This document shows positions 27,746 through 36,281 of a stretch of 64,000 nucleotides of DNA, piece after piece (the stretch's first letter is position 1; every line of letters starts with the position of its first letter). A program made the position numbers and the translations under genes. The DNA lies in assembly GCF_900115815.1 (NCBI RefSeq), contig NZ_FOXV01000006.1, positions 178,967 to 242,966 on the forward strand. The letters are read 5' to 3'. Source of the stretch: Roseivivax halotolerans (GTDB taxonomy: Bacteria > Pseudomonadota > Alphaproteobacteria > Rhodobacterales > Rhodobacteraceae). The notes beneath the pieces were generated by a model that searched no databases, was not told the origin of the DNA, and saw only the letters and a program-made list of their open reading frames with translations.

Positions 27746-29344
27746 TTACCCGATCGCGACCGCTTTCACGTCGTCGTCGATATAAGGGATGTACTGCTCG
27801 AAATTGTCGGCGAACATCGCGACCAGCTTCTCGGCCTGCGCGTCATAGGCGGCCTTGTCGTCCCAAGTGCGGCGCGGGTCGAGCAGAAGCTCGGCAACGC
27901 CTTCGACCTTCACCGGAACCTCGAAGCCGAAATTGGGGTCTTTACGGTATTCAGCGGAGGACAAACGCCCCTCGAGCGCTGCCGACAGAAGCGACCGCGT
28001 CGCCTTGATCGGCATCCGGCTGCCCTGTCCGTAGGCGCCGCCGGTCCAGCCGGTGTTCACCAGCCAGCATGTCGCACCGTGCTTGGCGACCTTGTCGCGC
28101 AGAAGGTTGCCGTAGACTTCCGGCCGGCGCGGCATGAAGGGCGCGCCAAAGCAGGTCGAGAAGGTCGGTTGCGGCTCGGTCACGCCCCGCTCGGTTCCGG
28201 CGACCTTCGCGGTGAAGCCCGACAGGAAGTGATACATCGCCTGCGCGGGCGTCAGACGCGCGATCGGGGGCAGGACGCCGAAGGCATCGCAGGTCAGCAT
28301 GACGATGTTCTTCGGGTGCCCGCCAAGCGCCGTCGACGAGGCGTTCGAGATGTAATCGAGCGGATAAGCACAGCGCATGTTCGCGGTGAGGCTGTCGTCG
28401 TCGAAATCGAGCTCGAGCGTCTCGGGATCGAATATCATGTTCTCGATCACAGTGCCGAACTTGGTCGTGGTGGCGTAGATCTCGGGCTCGGCCTCTTCGG
28501 AGAGGTTGATGGTCTTGGCGTAGCAGCCGCCCTCGAAATTGAACGTGCCCCGCTCGGACCAGCCATGCTCGTCGTCGCCGATGAGGACCCGGTCGGGATC
28601 GGCCGACAGCGTTGTCTTGCCGGTGCCCGACAGGCCGAAGAAGATCGCCGTATCGACCGGGTTACCCTTCGCGTGGTTCGCCGAGCAGTGCATCGGCATC
28701 ACGCCCTTCTCGGGCAACAGGTAATTGAGCAGGGTGAAGACCGATTTCTTGTTCTCGCCCGCATATTCGGTGTTCGCGATCAGGATCAGCTTGCGGTCGA
28801 AATTGAGCGCGATGACTGTCTCGGACCGGCAGTCGTGCTTGGCCGGGTCGGCCTTGAAGCTTGGGCAGTTCACGATGGTGAAATCGGCGGTGAACTCGTC
28901 GAGGCTTTCGCGATCGGGGCGGCGCAGCATGTGGCGGATGAACAGACCGTGCCAGGCGAGCTCCGTGACCACGCGCACATTGAGCTGGTGCGTCGGATCG
29001 GCTCCGCCGAAAAGATCCTGCACGAAATAGTCTCGGCCCTTCATGTGCTCGAGCATGTCGGCATAGAGCGCATCGAAGCCTTCGGGCGACATCTCGGCGT
29101 TGTTTTCCCACCAGATATCGTTCGCGACACTGTCCGTTTTCACGACGTGCTTGTCCTTGGGCGAGCGGCCGGTGAACTTGCCGGTGGTGACAAGAAACGC
29201 GCCGCCGCGGCCAAGAGTGCCCTCGCCGCGCCGAAGCGCCGCGTCGATCAGCGCCGGCTCGATCTGGTTGTAGTGAACCTCTCCCAGCCCCTCGATCCCT
29301 TGGTCCTCGAGGCGGAAGTTCGGATTGACCCGTCCGGATGTCAT
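27746..29344 (-). CDS. pckA: phosphoenolpyruvate carboxykinase (ATP)
   Basis: 532 residues, the usual length for the ATP-dependent enzyme, which makes PEP from oxaloacetate in gluconeogenesis. Motifs: [10 protein letters not shown] near the N-terminus, [10 protein letters not shown], Walker-like [14 protein letters not shown] (kinase-1a), LIGDDEHGW (metal), and [11 protein letters not shown]. The ATG at 29342-29344 is preferred over one 21 bases upstream because GGAGGAG precedes it by 8 bases. It is divergent from chvI, the arrangement found across Alphaproteobacteria. Confidence 0.97.
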   Translation of the reverse strand: MTSGRVNPNFRLEDQGIEGLGEVHYNQIEPALIDAALRRGEGTLGRGGAFLVTTGKFTGRSPKDKHVVKTDSVANDIWWENNAEMSPEGFDALYADMLEHMKGRDYFVQDLFGGADPTHQLNVRVVTELAWHGLFIRHMLRRPDRESLDEFTADFTIVNCPSFKADPAKHDCRSETVIALNFDRKLILIANTEYAGENKKSVFTLLNYLLPEKGVMPMHCSANHAKGNPVDTAIFFGLSGTGKTTLSADPDRVLIGDDEHGWSERGTFNFEGGCYAKTINLSEEAEPEIYATTTKFGTVIENMIFDPETLELDFDDDSLTANMRCAYPLDYISNASSTALGGHPKNIVMLTCDAFGVLPPIARLTPAQAMYHFLSGFTAKVAGTERGVTEPQPTFSTCFGAPFMPRRPEVYGNLLRDKVAKHGATCWLVNTGWTGGAYGQGSRMPIKATRSLLSAALEGRLSSAEYRKDPNFGFEVPVKVEGVAELLLDPRRTWDDKAAYDAQAEKLVAMFADNFEQYIPYIDDDVKAVAIG

Positions 29345-29457
29345 TGTTTCGGCTCCTCCGGCCATCTGCGTGGCAAGGCGCGCCAGACAGGCACGCGAAC
29401 CCGGCGTTTGCGGCCGGGTGACATGGGCATAACACGCGTATTTTGCAGGCCGAAAGG

Positions 29458-29500
29458 TGCCAAAGTGTCCGTTAGCGCAACCAAATGACCTTTAGCGCAA
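29458..29500 (-). promoter_or_regulatory. direct repeats and putative -35 upstream of pckA
   Basis: TTAGCGCAA occurs twice, at 29472-29480 and 29492-29500, exactly 20 bases apart (two helical turns). A TTGGCA hexamer on the minus strand (29458-29463) is immediately downstream in the pckA direction, so the repeats sit where an activator would bind. The GCGC centre is compatible with a LacI-family site. The rest of the 335-base pckA-chvI gap contains the inverted repeat listed next and nothing else I recognise. Confidence 0.5.
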
Positions 29501-29585
29501 TCATCTTGCGCGGGCGTCCGCCCAACGGGCTACCTGCGTGACCATTAAGCCGCTCGTGAGAAAAATTGCGTTTAAATTGTGACGC

Positions 29586-29605
29586 TCTGCGAACCGATTC
29601 GCAGA
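29586..29605 (+). promoter_or_regulatory. 20-bp inverted repeat containing a GANTC site, upstream of chvI
   Basis: TCTGCGAA-ccga-TTCGCAGA is a perfect 8-bp inverted repeat 75 bases before the chvI ATG. GATTC (29596-29600) lies at its centre, so CcrM methylation would touch it. There is no T-run, so an operator is more likely than a terminator. Confidence 0.55.
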
Positions 29606-29679
29606 ATGGAATTGTTCGAGGCGCTCGCGACGCGCATAATGGCGCAAAAAACAATGTGAGCAGTACAAGGATCGCAACG

Positions 29680-30381
29680 ATGAACAAGATCGCTCTTGTC
29701 GATGACGACAGGAATATCCTGACGTCCGTGTCCATCACGCTCGAGGCGGAAGGGTTCGAGGTCGAGACCTATAACGACGGGCAGCAGGCGCTCGACGCAT
29801 TCAACAAGAAGATGCCCGACATGGCGGTCTTCGACATCAAGATGCCCCGCATGGACGGCATGGATCTGTTGCAGCGCGTGCGCCAGAAATCCCGCATGCC
29901 GGTCATTTTCCTGACCTCCAAGGACGACGAGATCGACGAGGTGCTGGGACTGCGGATGGGCGCGGACGACTACGTCAAGAAGCCGTTCTCGCAGCGCCTC
30001 CTGGTTGAGCGCATCCGCGCGCTGCTGCGCCGCCAGGAAGCGATCGAAAGCAACGTGGTCGGCGAGACCGAGGAAACCAAGCTGATGACGCGCGGCGCCC
30101 TGACAATGGACCCGCTGCGGCATTCCGTGACTTGGAAAGGGCAGGACGTTTCGCTTACGGTGACGGAGTTCCTGCTCCTTCAGGCGCTTGCCCAACGCCC
30201 CGGCTTCGTGAAGTCGCGCGACCAGCTCATGGATGTGGCCTATGATGACCAGGTCTACGTGGACGACCGCACCATCGACAGCCACATCAAGCGGCTGCGC
30301 AAGAAGATGCGCAGCGTGGATGACGAATTCTCCGCTATCGAGACGCTCTACGGTATCGGCTACCGATACAACGAAGAGTAA
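29680..30381 (+). CDS. chvI: response regulator ChvI, OmpR family
   Basis: 233 residues. Receiver domain with acidic pocket DDD (8-10), phospho-acceptor Asp52 ([10 protein letters not shown]) and KKPFS; C-terminal winged helix [20 protein letters not shown] ... [17 protein letters not shown] ... [10 protein letters not shown]. Works with ChvG in envelope, acid and carbon signalling in Alphaproteobacteria. The ATG at 29680 gives the standard N-terminus; the frame is open 38 codons further upstream but without support. ChvG follows by five bases. Confidence 0.95.
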   Translation: MNKIALVDDDRNILTSVSITLEAEGFEVETYNDGQQALDAFNKKMPDMAVFDIKMPRMDGMDLLQRVRQKSRMPVIFLTSKDDEIDEVLGLRMGADDYVKKPFSQRLLVERIRALLRRQEAIESNVVGETEETKLMTRGALTMDPLRHSVTWKGQDVSLTVTEFLLLQALAQRPGFVKSRDQLMDVAYDDQVYVDDRTIDSHIKRLRKKMRSVDDEFSAIETLYGIGYRYNEE

Positions 30382-30386
30382 CGGTC

Positions 30387-32117
30387 ATGGCCTTGGCCGA
30401 ACGTATCCCCATGAATGACGAGTCCTCGCCCGAAAACCGGCGCGACGACGATGTCGTGCTCGGGGATGACTGGGTCGCGCCGGACGCCACCGTCGAGAAG
30501 GAATTGCAAGAGAGCCGCGCGCGCCGCGGCCTCTTCGCGCTCAACCGCTCGCCGCTGACGCGCAAGATCATCATCTTCAACCTGATCGCGCTCAATATCC
30601 TCGTGGCGGGAATCCTGTTCCTGAACTCGTCCCGCGATACGCTGGCGATCCAGCGCGCCTCGGCGATGGAATCCGAGGTCGAGCTGATCGCGGATGTCTT
30701 CGAAGCGCAAATCGCGGGCGATGAAGTGAACCTCGCGACCGATGAGGGCGTGAATGTCGCGGCAACGCTTGAAGGCCTCGATCTGCGCCAGGATGCGCGG
30801 CTCTTCGTCTTCGATGACCAGCGCTTCCTCGTCGGGGAGACACGGGGCGCGCTCGCCCTGACCAACGCGCTGGCAACCGATTCCGAGCCCGAAGAACCGA
30901 CTGTCCTGTCCGATTTCCTAGGCAATCTCTTGCAGACGCTATCGAGCGTGTTCACCATCCTGTCTGGCGATCCCCCGATCACCGAGGAGGACCGTCTGCG
31001 GCAACTGATCGAGGCGCAAGGCCAGGCCGGAACCTATGTCGGGCAGGCTGTGAACGACGCCGGCGAGACCGAGTTCACGGCGCTCACGCCGATCCGTTCG
31101 GGCGGCGCCGTCGTCGGCACGCTTGGGCTTGTCTCCTCTGCCGAAGAGATCGATACCGCCGTGCGTCTCGAACGCGACCGCGTCCTGCAGATGTTTGTCA
31201 TCGCGACCGTCGTCTCCATCGCGCTCAGCCTTGTTCTGGCCTCCACCATCGCCAATCCGATTTCCGATCTGGCCGCCGCCGCCGAGATCGGCCGCGACCG
31301 CAACAAGCGTTCGAGCCAGCCGGGCCGCATCCGTATCCCCGACCTCACCGCCCGCCCGGACGAGATCGGGCGGCTCTCGGGCGCGCTGCGGGGGATGGTC
31401 GGCGCGCTCTACGACCGGATCGACTCCAATGAACAATTCGCCGCCGATGTGGCGCACGAAATCAAGAACCCGCTCGCATCGCTGAGATCGGCGATCGGCT
31501 CCCTTCGGATCGTCAAGAAGGAAGAGCATCGCGACAAGCTTCTCGACGTGATCGAACACGATGTGCGCCGCCTCGACCGCCTCGTCTCCGACATCTCCAA
31601 CGCCTCGCGTCTCGACAGCGAGCTGGTGAAAGAGGAGGAGCAGGAGTTCAACCTGCTCGAGATGCTCGACAACCTGACTCAATATCTGGGTCAGGACGCG
31701 CGCAAGAAGGGCATCGAGTTCATCACCGACCTGCCGCTGCGCCCGATCGAGATCAACGGCCTCGAGGCGCGCCTGGCGCAGGTCTTCGTCAACCTCATCA
31801 CGAACGCGATCTCCTTCTGCGAAGATGGCGACGCGATCCGCGTTTGGGCGCGCAAACGGGATAACCGGGTGCTCGTCGTGGTCGAAGATACCGGCCCCGG
31901 CATTCCCGACCAGGCGTTGACCAAGATCTTCAAGCGCTTCTATTCGCAGCGTCCTGAAGGTGATTTCGGCAACAATTCAGGCCTCGGTCTCGCGATCTCC
32001 AAGCAGATCGTCGAAGCGCATGGCGGTGTCATCTGGGCCGAGAACATCCGCCCGACCGAGGCCGATATCAGCTCGGAGCCGCTCGGGGCGCGTTTCGTGG
32101 TCGGCCTGCCGATCTGA
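30387..32117 (+). CDS. chvG: sensor histidine kinase ChvG (ExoS)
   Basis: 576 residues. Cytoplasmic N-terminal tail, first membrane helix about 57-77 (IIIFNLIALNILVAGILFL), periplasmic sensor of about 190 residues, second helix about 268-290, HAMP linker, then dimerisation/phosphotransfer box AADVAHEIKNPLASLRSAIG with His357. The ATPase part has NLITNAISFCED, EDTGPGIPD and GLGLAISKQIVEAHGG. The periplasmic sensor of this family is held inactive by ExoR in rhizobia; no exoR is seen here. Eleven bases separate it from hprK. Confidence 0.95.
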   Translation: MALAERIPMNDESSPENRRDDDVVLGDDWVAPDATVEKELQESRARRGLFALNRSPLTRKIIIFNLIALNILVAGILFLNSSRDTLAIQRASAMESEVELIADVFEAQIAGDEVNLATDEGVNVAATLEGLDLRQDARLFVFDDQRFLVGETRGALALTNALATDSEPEEPTVLSDFLGNLLQTLSSVFTILSGDPPITEEDRLRQLIEAQGQAGTYVGQAVNDAGETEFTALTPIRSGGAVVGTLGLVSSAEEIDTAVRLERDRVLQMFVIATVVSIALSLVLASTIANPISDLAAAAEIGRDRNKRSSQPGRIRIPDLTARPDEIGRLSGALRGMVGALYDRIDSNEQFAADVAHEIKNPLASLRSAIGSLRIVKKEEHRDKLLDVIEHDVRRLDRLVSDISNASRLDSELVKEEEQEFNLLEMLDNLTQYLGQDARKKGIEFITDLPLRPIEINGLEARLAQVFVNLITNAISFCEDGDAIRVWARKRDNRVLVVVEDTGPGIPDQALTKIFKRFYSQRPEGDFGNNSGLGLAISKQIVEAHGGVIWAENIRPTEADISSEPLGARFVVGLPI

Positions 32118-32127
32118 GGTGACGCGC

Positions 32128-32574
32128 ATGCCGGACGAGACGGGCGGCGCAGCGGAAGAGGCCGAGATCCTCCATGCCAGCGCCGTGGCCTTCGAGGGCA
32201 AAGCCTGTCTCATCCTCGGCCCCTCGGGCAGCGGCAAGTCGACGCTCGCATTCGAGCTGATCGCGCTTGGCGCGAGCCTCGTCGCCGATGACAGGGTGAT
32301 CCTGACCGCCACGGCAACCGAACTCGTCGCGTCCTCGCCAGGGCCCATCCTCGGCATGATCGAAGCGCGGGGCGTTGGTCTCCTGGCCTCAGAGCCCGCG
32401 CCGCCGACACCGCTCGGCCTCGTGATCGATCTGTCCCGCACGGAAACGGAGCGACTGCCGCCCGAGCGGCACACAACGCTCCTCGGGCGATCCTTGCCCT
32501 GTCTTCACAAGGTCGCGTCTCCGGTTTTCGCCGTCGCGATCCGGCAGTATATGCGATTGGGAAGACGTGCATGA
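32128..32574 (+). CDS. hprK: HPr kinase/phosphorylase, short alphaproteobacterial form
   Basis: 148 residues, only the catalytic domain; the N-terminal half of Firmicutes HprK is absent, as usual in this class. Walker A ILGPSGSGKSTLAFELIALG, then SLVADDRVILT with the catalytic Asp pair, and IEARGVGLL (HprK signature). It phosphorylates the regulatory Ser of HPr in response to energy state. Start ATG 32128 follows GAGGTGACGCG. Cotranscribed with the two-component system and the PTS proteins downstream. Confidence 0.92.
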   Translation: MPDETGGAAEEAEILHASAVAFEGKACLILGPSGSGKSTLAFELIALGASLVADDRVILTATATELVASSPGPILGMIEARGVGLLASEPAPPTPLGLVIDLSRTETERLPPERHTTLLGRSLPCLHKVASPVFAVAIRQYMRLGRRA

Positions 32575-32581
32575 GATCCAT

Positions 32582-33508
32582 ATGAGCCAGGACAGCACCA
32601 TACCTCGCGTGATCGTCGTGACCGGGCCTTCGGGCGCCGGGCGGACGACTGCGATCAACGCGCTTGAGGATTTCGGCGTCGAGGCCATCGACAATATCCC
32701 GATTTCGCTGATCCCCCGGCTTCTTCAAGCACCGATTGCACCGGGCGGCATCGCGCTCGGTGTGGATGTCCGCAATCGTGATTTCGGCGTGCCGGCGCTT
32801 CTGGATCTGATTGCCGCGCTCCGCACCCGCGAGGACATCTCGGTCGAACTTCTGTTTCTCGATTGCGGCAAGGATGCTCTGATCCGCCGGTTCTCCGAGA
32901 CACGCCGCCGGCATCCGCTCAGCCCCGATACGACGCCCGAGGATGGTATCGCGCGCGAGATCGCGCTGCTGGAGCCGGTTCGCGCAGCGGCGGACAGCCT
33001 GATCGACACGACCGCGACATCGCCGCATGATCTCCGCGCGGAGATCGCCCATCGTTTCACCCGGCCCTCGGAGGCGCGGCTGACCGTGTCGCTCCTGTCG
33101 TTTTCCTACAAGCGCGGGTTGCCGCAGGGCGCTGACATGATCTTCGATTGCCGCTTTCTCAGGAACCCGCATTGGGACGAAAGCCTGAGGTCACTGACCG
33201 GTTTGTCGGGCGACGTGCGTGCCTATATCGCAGAGGATGCTCGGCTCGCGCCCTTCCTTCGCCAGATCACGGAGCTGCTCGAATTCCTGCTTCCGGCACA
33301 TCGGGAAGAAGGCAAAGCGCATATCACCGTCGGCATCGGGTGTACCGGCGGGCAACACCGCTCGGTCGCCGTGACAGAAAGCGTGGCGGCTGCTCTTGCG
33401 GAGACGGGCTGGCAGGTGTCAACTGAACATCGCGAACTTGAGCGGCGGGGGCTTCTCCCGGGGGACGAGCAGTTTGCACACGGCGGAAAGGACGGAAGGC
33501 GGCTTTGA
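32582..33508 (+). CDS. rapZ: RapZ/YvcJ family RNase adapter, nucleotide-binding
   Basis: 308 residues. N-terminal P-loop VVTGPSGAGRTTAINALEDF and B-motif ISVELLFLDCGKDALIRRF, then the C-terminal metabolite/RNA-binding domain (LTVSLLSFSYKRGLPQGADM, NPHWDESLR, and GIGCTGGQHRSVAVTE). In enterobacteria RapZ binds glucosamine-6-phosphate and directs RNase E to GlmZ. The Walker A lysine is arginine here (GAGRTT). Start at 32582 is preferred over a GTG at 32567 that overlaps hprK. It overlaps the EIIA gene. Confidence 0.92.
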   Translation: MSQDSTIPRVIVVTGPSGAGRTTAINALEDFGVEAIDNIPISLIPRLLQAPIAPGGIALGVDVRNRDFGVPALLDLIAALRTREDISVELLFLDCGKDALIRRFSETRRRHPLSPDTTPEDGIAREIALLEPVRAAADSLIDTTATSPHDLRAEIAHRFTRPSEARLTVSLLSFSYKRGLPQGADMIFDCRFLRNPHWDESLRSLTGLSGDVRAYIAEDARLAPFLRQITELLEFLLPAHREEGKAHITVGIGCTGGQHRSVAVTESVAAALAETGWQVSTEHRELERRGLLPGDEQFAHGGKDGRRL

Positions 33509-33921
33509 TCGGGATCGTCATCGTAGCGCATGGCGGATTGGCGCGTGAGTATCTCGCGGCGATCGAACATGTCGTGGGCGCGCAATCCGGTATTCTTGCC
33601 ATCGCGATCGAGCCGGACCACGACCGCAGCTCCAAGCAATCCGAAATCTGCGCCGCCGCGGACAATGTCGACCAAGGGCAGGGCGTGGTGATCGTCACCG
33701 ACATGTTCGGCGGCTCCCCCTCGAACCTCTCGCTCCGGGCGTGCCAGCCGGACAATCGCCGCATTCTCTACGGTGCGAACCTGCCGCTGCTCATCAAGCT
33801 TGCCAAGTCGCGCCATCTGGCCGTGCCCGATGCCGTCCGCATCGCGCTAGAGGCAGGGCGCAAATACATCGACAGCCAGAATATCGGGCCCAGTGGCGTG
33901 ATCCCGGCGAAGACGGCGTGA
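33505..33921 (+). CDS. ptsM: PTS EIIA component, mannose family (regulatory PTS)
   Basis: 138 residues. EIIA-Man fold: GIVIVAHGGLAREYL with the phosphorylated His9, VVIVTDMFGGSPSNLSLRA and ILYGANLPLLIKLAK. There is no EIIB or EIIC domain fused or nearby, so this is a signalling EIIA, not part of a sugar permease. It starts at TTG 33505, sharing TTGA with the rapZ stop, and GGAAGG lies 10 bases upstream. Receives phosphate from HPr. Confidence 0.9.
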   Translation: MIGIVIVAHGGLAREYLAAIEHVVGAQSGILAIAIEPDHDRSSKQSEICAAADNVDQGQGVVIVTDMFGGSPSNLSLRACQPDNRRILYGANLPLLIKLAKSRHLAVPDAVRIALEAGRKYIDSQNIGPSGVIPAKTA

Positions 33922-33940
33922 CCCGGAGCGAGGCCCTGAA

Positions 33941-34219
33941 ATGAGCGAGAGCGTTCGCCGCGAGTTGAAGATCGTAAACGAAAAGGGCCTGCACGCGCGT
34001 GCGTCCGCGAAACTCGTCGAGGTCGTCGAGGGGTTCGAGGCGAGCGCGGAGGTGAGCCGCGAGGGAATGTCCGCCTCGGGGGACAGTATCATGGGGCTCC
34101 TGATGCTCGCTGCTGCCAAGGGCTGCACCATCGACGTCGAGACCCGCGGCAGCGATGCCGAAGCGCTCGCCGACGCAATCGAGGCGCTGGTGTCGGACCG
34201 GTTCGGCGAGGCCAACTGA
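33941..34219 (+). CDS. ptsH: HPr phosphocarrier protein
   Basis: 92 residues. Active-site His18 in KGLHARASAKLV, and a HprK-type Ser49 in ASGDSIMGLLMLAAAKGC, so both PTS transfer and HprK regulation are possible. This is the NPr/HPr type found in the alphaproteobacterial regulatory PTS with EI-Ntr and EIIA. 19 bases after the EIIA gene and one base before the acyltransferase ATG. Confidence 0.95.
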   Translation: MSESVRRELKIVNEKGLHARASAKLVEVVEGFEASAEVSREGMSASGDSIMGLLMLAAAKGCTIDVETRGSDAEALADAIEALVSDRFGEAN

Positions 34220-34220
34220 G

Positions 34221-35117
34221 ATGCGGCTGGATCCGCTCCAGCCACACGGGCCGCCACGGGATCCCGAAGAAGAACCGGTGCAGGTCGAACCTGTCCAGGC
34301 GCCCTACGACAAGCGCAAGCTCAGCTACGCCAATACCTTTGCCAACCCGTCCAAACGGCTCGCCATCCGCACGCTGGAATGGCTGACCGGCAAGCTGACC
34401 CTTCTGCGTATGGTCCGGCGGTTCGAGCGGATGGGCCTCGTCGAAGGGCAGGCCTTCTGGGCGCGCGCGCTCAAGATCATGGGGATCGAGCTTGGCACGC
34501 CCGATCACGAGATCGCCCGCATCCCGCGCGAGGGGCCCGTCATCATCGTCGCCAACCATCCGCATGGGCTCGTCGATGGCATGGTTCTGGCAGAGCTGAT
34601 CGGACGCGTCCGCGAAGATTACAAGATCCTCACCCGCTCGCTCCTGACCGGGGTCGAGGAAGTCGGCCGCTTCATGATCCCCGTGCCGTTCCCGCATGAA
34701 CCCGATGCGCGCCAGCAAAGTCTCAGGATGCGGAACGAAGCGATGGCGCATCTCGAAGCGGGCGGCGTGATTGTGCTTTTCCCGTCGGGCGTCGTCGCGT
34801 CTTCGGACACCGCCTTCGGCCCTGCAGAGGAGCGCGACTGGAACCCCTTCACCGCGAAGATGGTCCTGCGGTCCGGGGCGACCGTGGTGCCCATCCGGTT
34901 TCCCGGCCAGAATTCCCGCGCCTACCAGATCGCGAACCGGGTTTCGCCGACGCTCAGGCAGGGGCTCTTGATCCACGAGGTCGTGGCTGCCTGCAACAAG
35001 CCGCAAGCGCCGATCGTCGGCACGCCGCTAACGCCGCGCGACATCGCGGAACTGGCTCCGGGCGGTCGGGATCTGTCCGCCAGGCTCCGTGCGCTAACGA
35101 TGGCGCTCAGCCGGTAG
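34221..35117 (+). CDS. lysophospholipid/hemolysin-type acyltransferase (PlsC superfamily)
   Basis: 298 residues, no signal peptide. The catalytic block is VIIVANHPHGLVDGMVLAELI, an H-x5-D variant seen in hemolysin/OlsA-like acyltransferases rather than the H-x4-D of PlsC. A second block is HLEAGGVIVLFPSGVVASS (FPxG-like) and TVVPIRFPGQNSRAYQ. Likely acylates a lysolipid, possibly lyso-ornithine lipid; the substrate is an inference. The start at 34221 follows directly after the HPr stop, so it is in the PTS transcript. Its 3' end overlaps the convergent thioesterase gene by 11 bases. Confidence 0.82.
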   Translation: MRLDPLQPHGPPRDPEEEPVQVEPVQAPYDKRKLSYANTFANPSKRLAIRTLEWLTGKLTLLRMVRRFERMGLVEGQAFWARALKIMGIELGTPDHEIARIPREGPVIIVANHPHGLVDGMVLAELIGRVREDYKILTRSLLTGVEEVGRFMIPVPFPHEPDARQQSLRMRNEAMAHLEAGGVIVLFPSGVVASSDTAFGPAEERDWNPFTAKMVLRSGATVVPIRFPGQNSRAYQIANRVSPTLRQGLLIHEVVAACNKPQAPIVGTPLTPRDIAELAPGGRDLSARLRALTMALSR

Positions 35118-35520
35118 GAACGGGCACCATCGTGCCGGTCAAGAGCGCGACATGTGTCTCTTCACCGTCCAAGACCGCAAAGACATCTGCCGCAACCACG
35201 ATCAGCCGCCGTCCGAAGCGCACCACGCGGCCCCGCGCGACAAGACGCTCGCCGCGCGCAGGCGCGAGAAGATGAATGCGCATCTCGGACGTCACGACCT
35301 CCATATCCGCACCAAGAAGGCTGAGCGCCGCATAGCCCGCCGCACTGTCGCCCAGCGAAAAGGTCAGCCCGGCATGCGCGAAGCCGTGCTGCTGCAACAC
35401 GCCCGGCCCGATCGGCGCGGTAATCTCGACGGCACCATCCGCGACCGAAAGGATCTCGGCCCCGAAGGTCTCCATCAGGCTTTGCCGGGCAAAGCTGTCG
35501 TGAATGCGGGTGTCTGTCAT
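35107..35520 (-). CDS. PaaI-family thioesterase (hotdog fold)
   Basis: 137 residues. The hotdog motif QHGFAHAGLTFSLGDSAAGYA carries the family's Asp, and the central strand VVTSEMRIHLLAPARGERLV matches PaaI-like phenylacetyl-CoA/aryl-CoA thioesterases. Acts on acyl-CoA in the cytoplasm; no phenylacetate genes are adjacent, so the substrate is open. It overlaps the convergent acyltransferase gene at the stop codons. Confidence 0.85.
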   Translation of the reverse strand: MTDTRIHDSFARQSLMETFGAEILSVADGAVEITAPIGPGVLQQHGFAHAGLTFSLGDSAAGYAALSLLGADMEVVTSEMRIHLLAPARGERLVARGRVVRFGRRLIVVAADVFAVLDGEETHVALLTGTMVPVPTG

Positions 35521-35559
35521 GGCTGTATCTGGTCACGCGCCGCACGCGGCGGCAAGACC

Positions 35560-36222
35560 CTAGCGCGGCATCGGGACGGCAAGAGGCTTCGGCCCGGTCA
35601 GGATCGCCTGCGCGCCCGGCTCCATGAGACCCGAAAGAGCGGCGTTCGAGGTCCAGAGGCCACCGGTATAGGCACCGTAGGCCGGCATGATGAGCCGGCA
35701 CGCATCAACGAGGAAACACGCCCGCGAGATCGATCGTCCGCGCAGCGCAAGCCGCGCCTTGGGATGATAGTGCCCCGAGACCTCGCCAAACCCGTCCCGC
35801 GTCGCGATATGCCGGAAGACGAGCGGCCCGCGCCGGGCCTCAGCCGCATGTGTGCCGCCGATCCCGACGGGGCCGGGATCGTGATTGCCCTCGATCCAGA
35901 GCCAGCTTCGTCCTGCCTGCATCCGGGTCAGCCAGAGCTCGGCCTCCTCGGGTAGCGTGGCACCGGCCTCCACGCTGTCGAAACTGTCGCCAAGGCAGAC
36001 AACCTCGCCCGCGCCCGTCGCGTCGAGATCCGCATCGAGCCGCGACAGCGTCTCGACCGTGTCGTAGGGCGGCAGCATCGCACCCCCGTTCGCCACGAGC
36101 CGCGCGCATTTGCCGAGATGCAGATCCGAGACCACGAGAAGCCGCTGATCCGGCCAGAAAAGCGCGCCCGAGGGCAGCGCGTGCAACTGCGTTCCGCGAA
36201 AGTGGAAAGCGTGGGTGTTCAT
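35560..36222 (-). CDS. pdeM: ligase-associated DNA-repair endonuclease PdeM
   Basis: 220-residue calcineurin-like phosphoesterase with motifs VVSDLHLGKCARL, CLGDSFDSVE, WIEGNHDPGPV and GHYHPKARL, the five metallophosphoesterase blocks in order. PdeM belongs to a four-gene bacterial repair module with a Lhr-type helicase, an ATP-dependent DNA ligase and an MBL-fold exonuclease (Exo). Only the helicase is next to it (59 bases upstream), the ligase and Exo are not in the window. Confidence 0.88.
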   Translation of the reverse strand: MNTHAFHFRGTQLHALPSGALFWPDQRLLVVSDLHLGKCARLVANGGAMLPPYDTVETLSRLDADLDATGAGEVVCLGDSFDSVEAGATLPEEAELWLTRMQAGRSWLWIEGNHDPGPVGIGGTHAAEARRGPLVFRHIATRDGFGEVSGHYHPKARLALRGRSISRACFLVDACRLIMPAYGAYTGGLWTSNAALSGLMEPGAQAILTGPKPLAVPMPR

Positions 36223-36281
36223 GGCCTGTTCTTATGCATCGCGCGGCGCGTTACGCAACCCCGTGCGCGCCGCTTGGCATC

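Noticed and set aside
27650..29488. 612-codon plus-strand open frame opposite pckA
   Set aside because: Same pattern of antisense openness; pckA motifs are on the minus strand.
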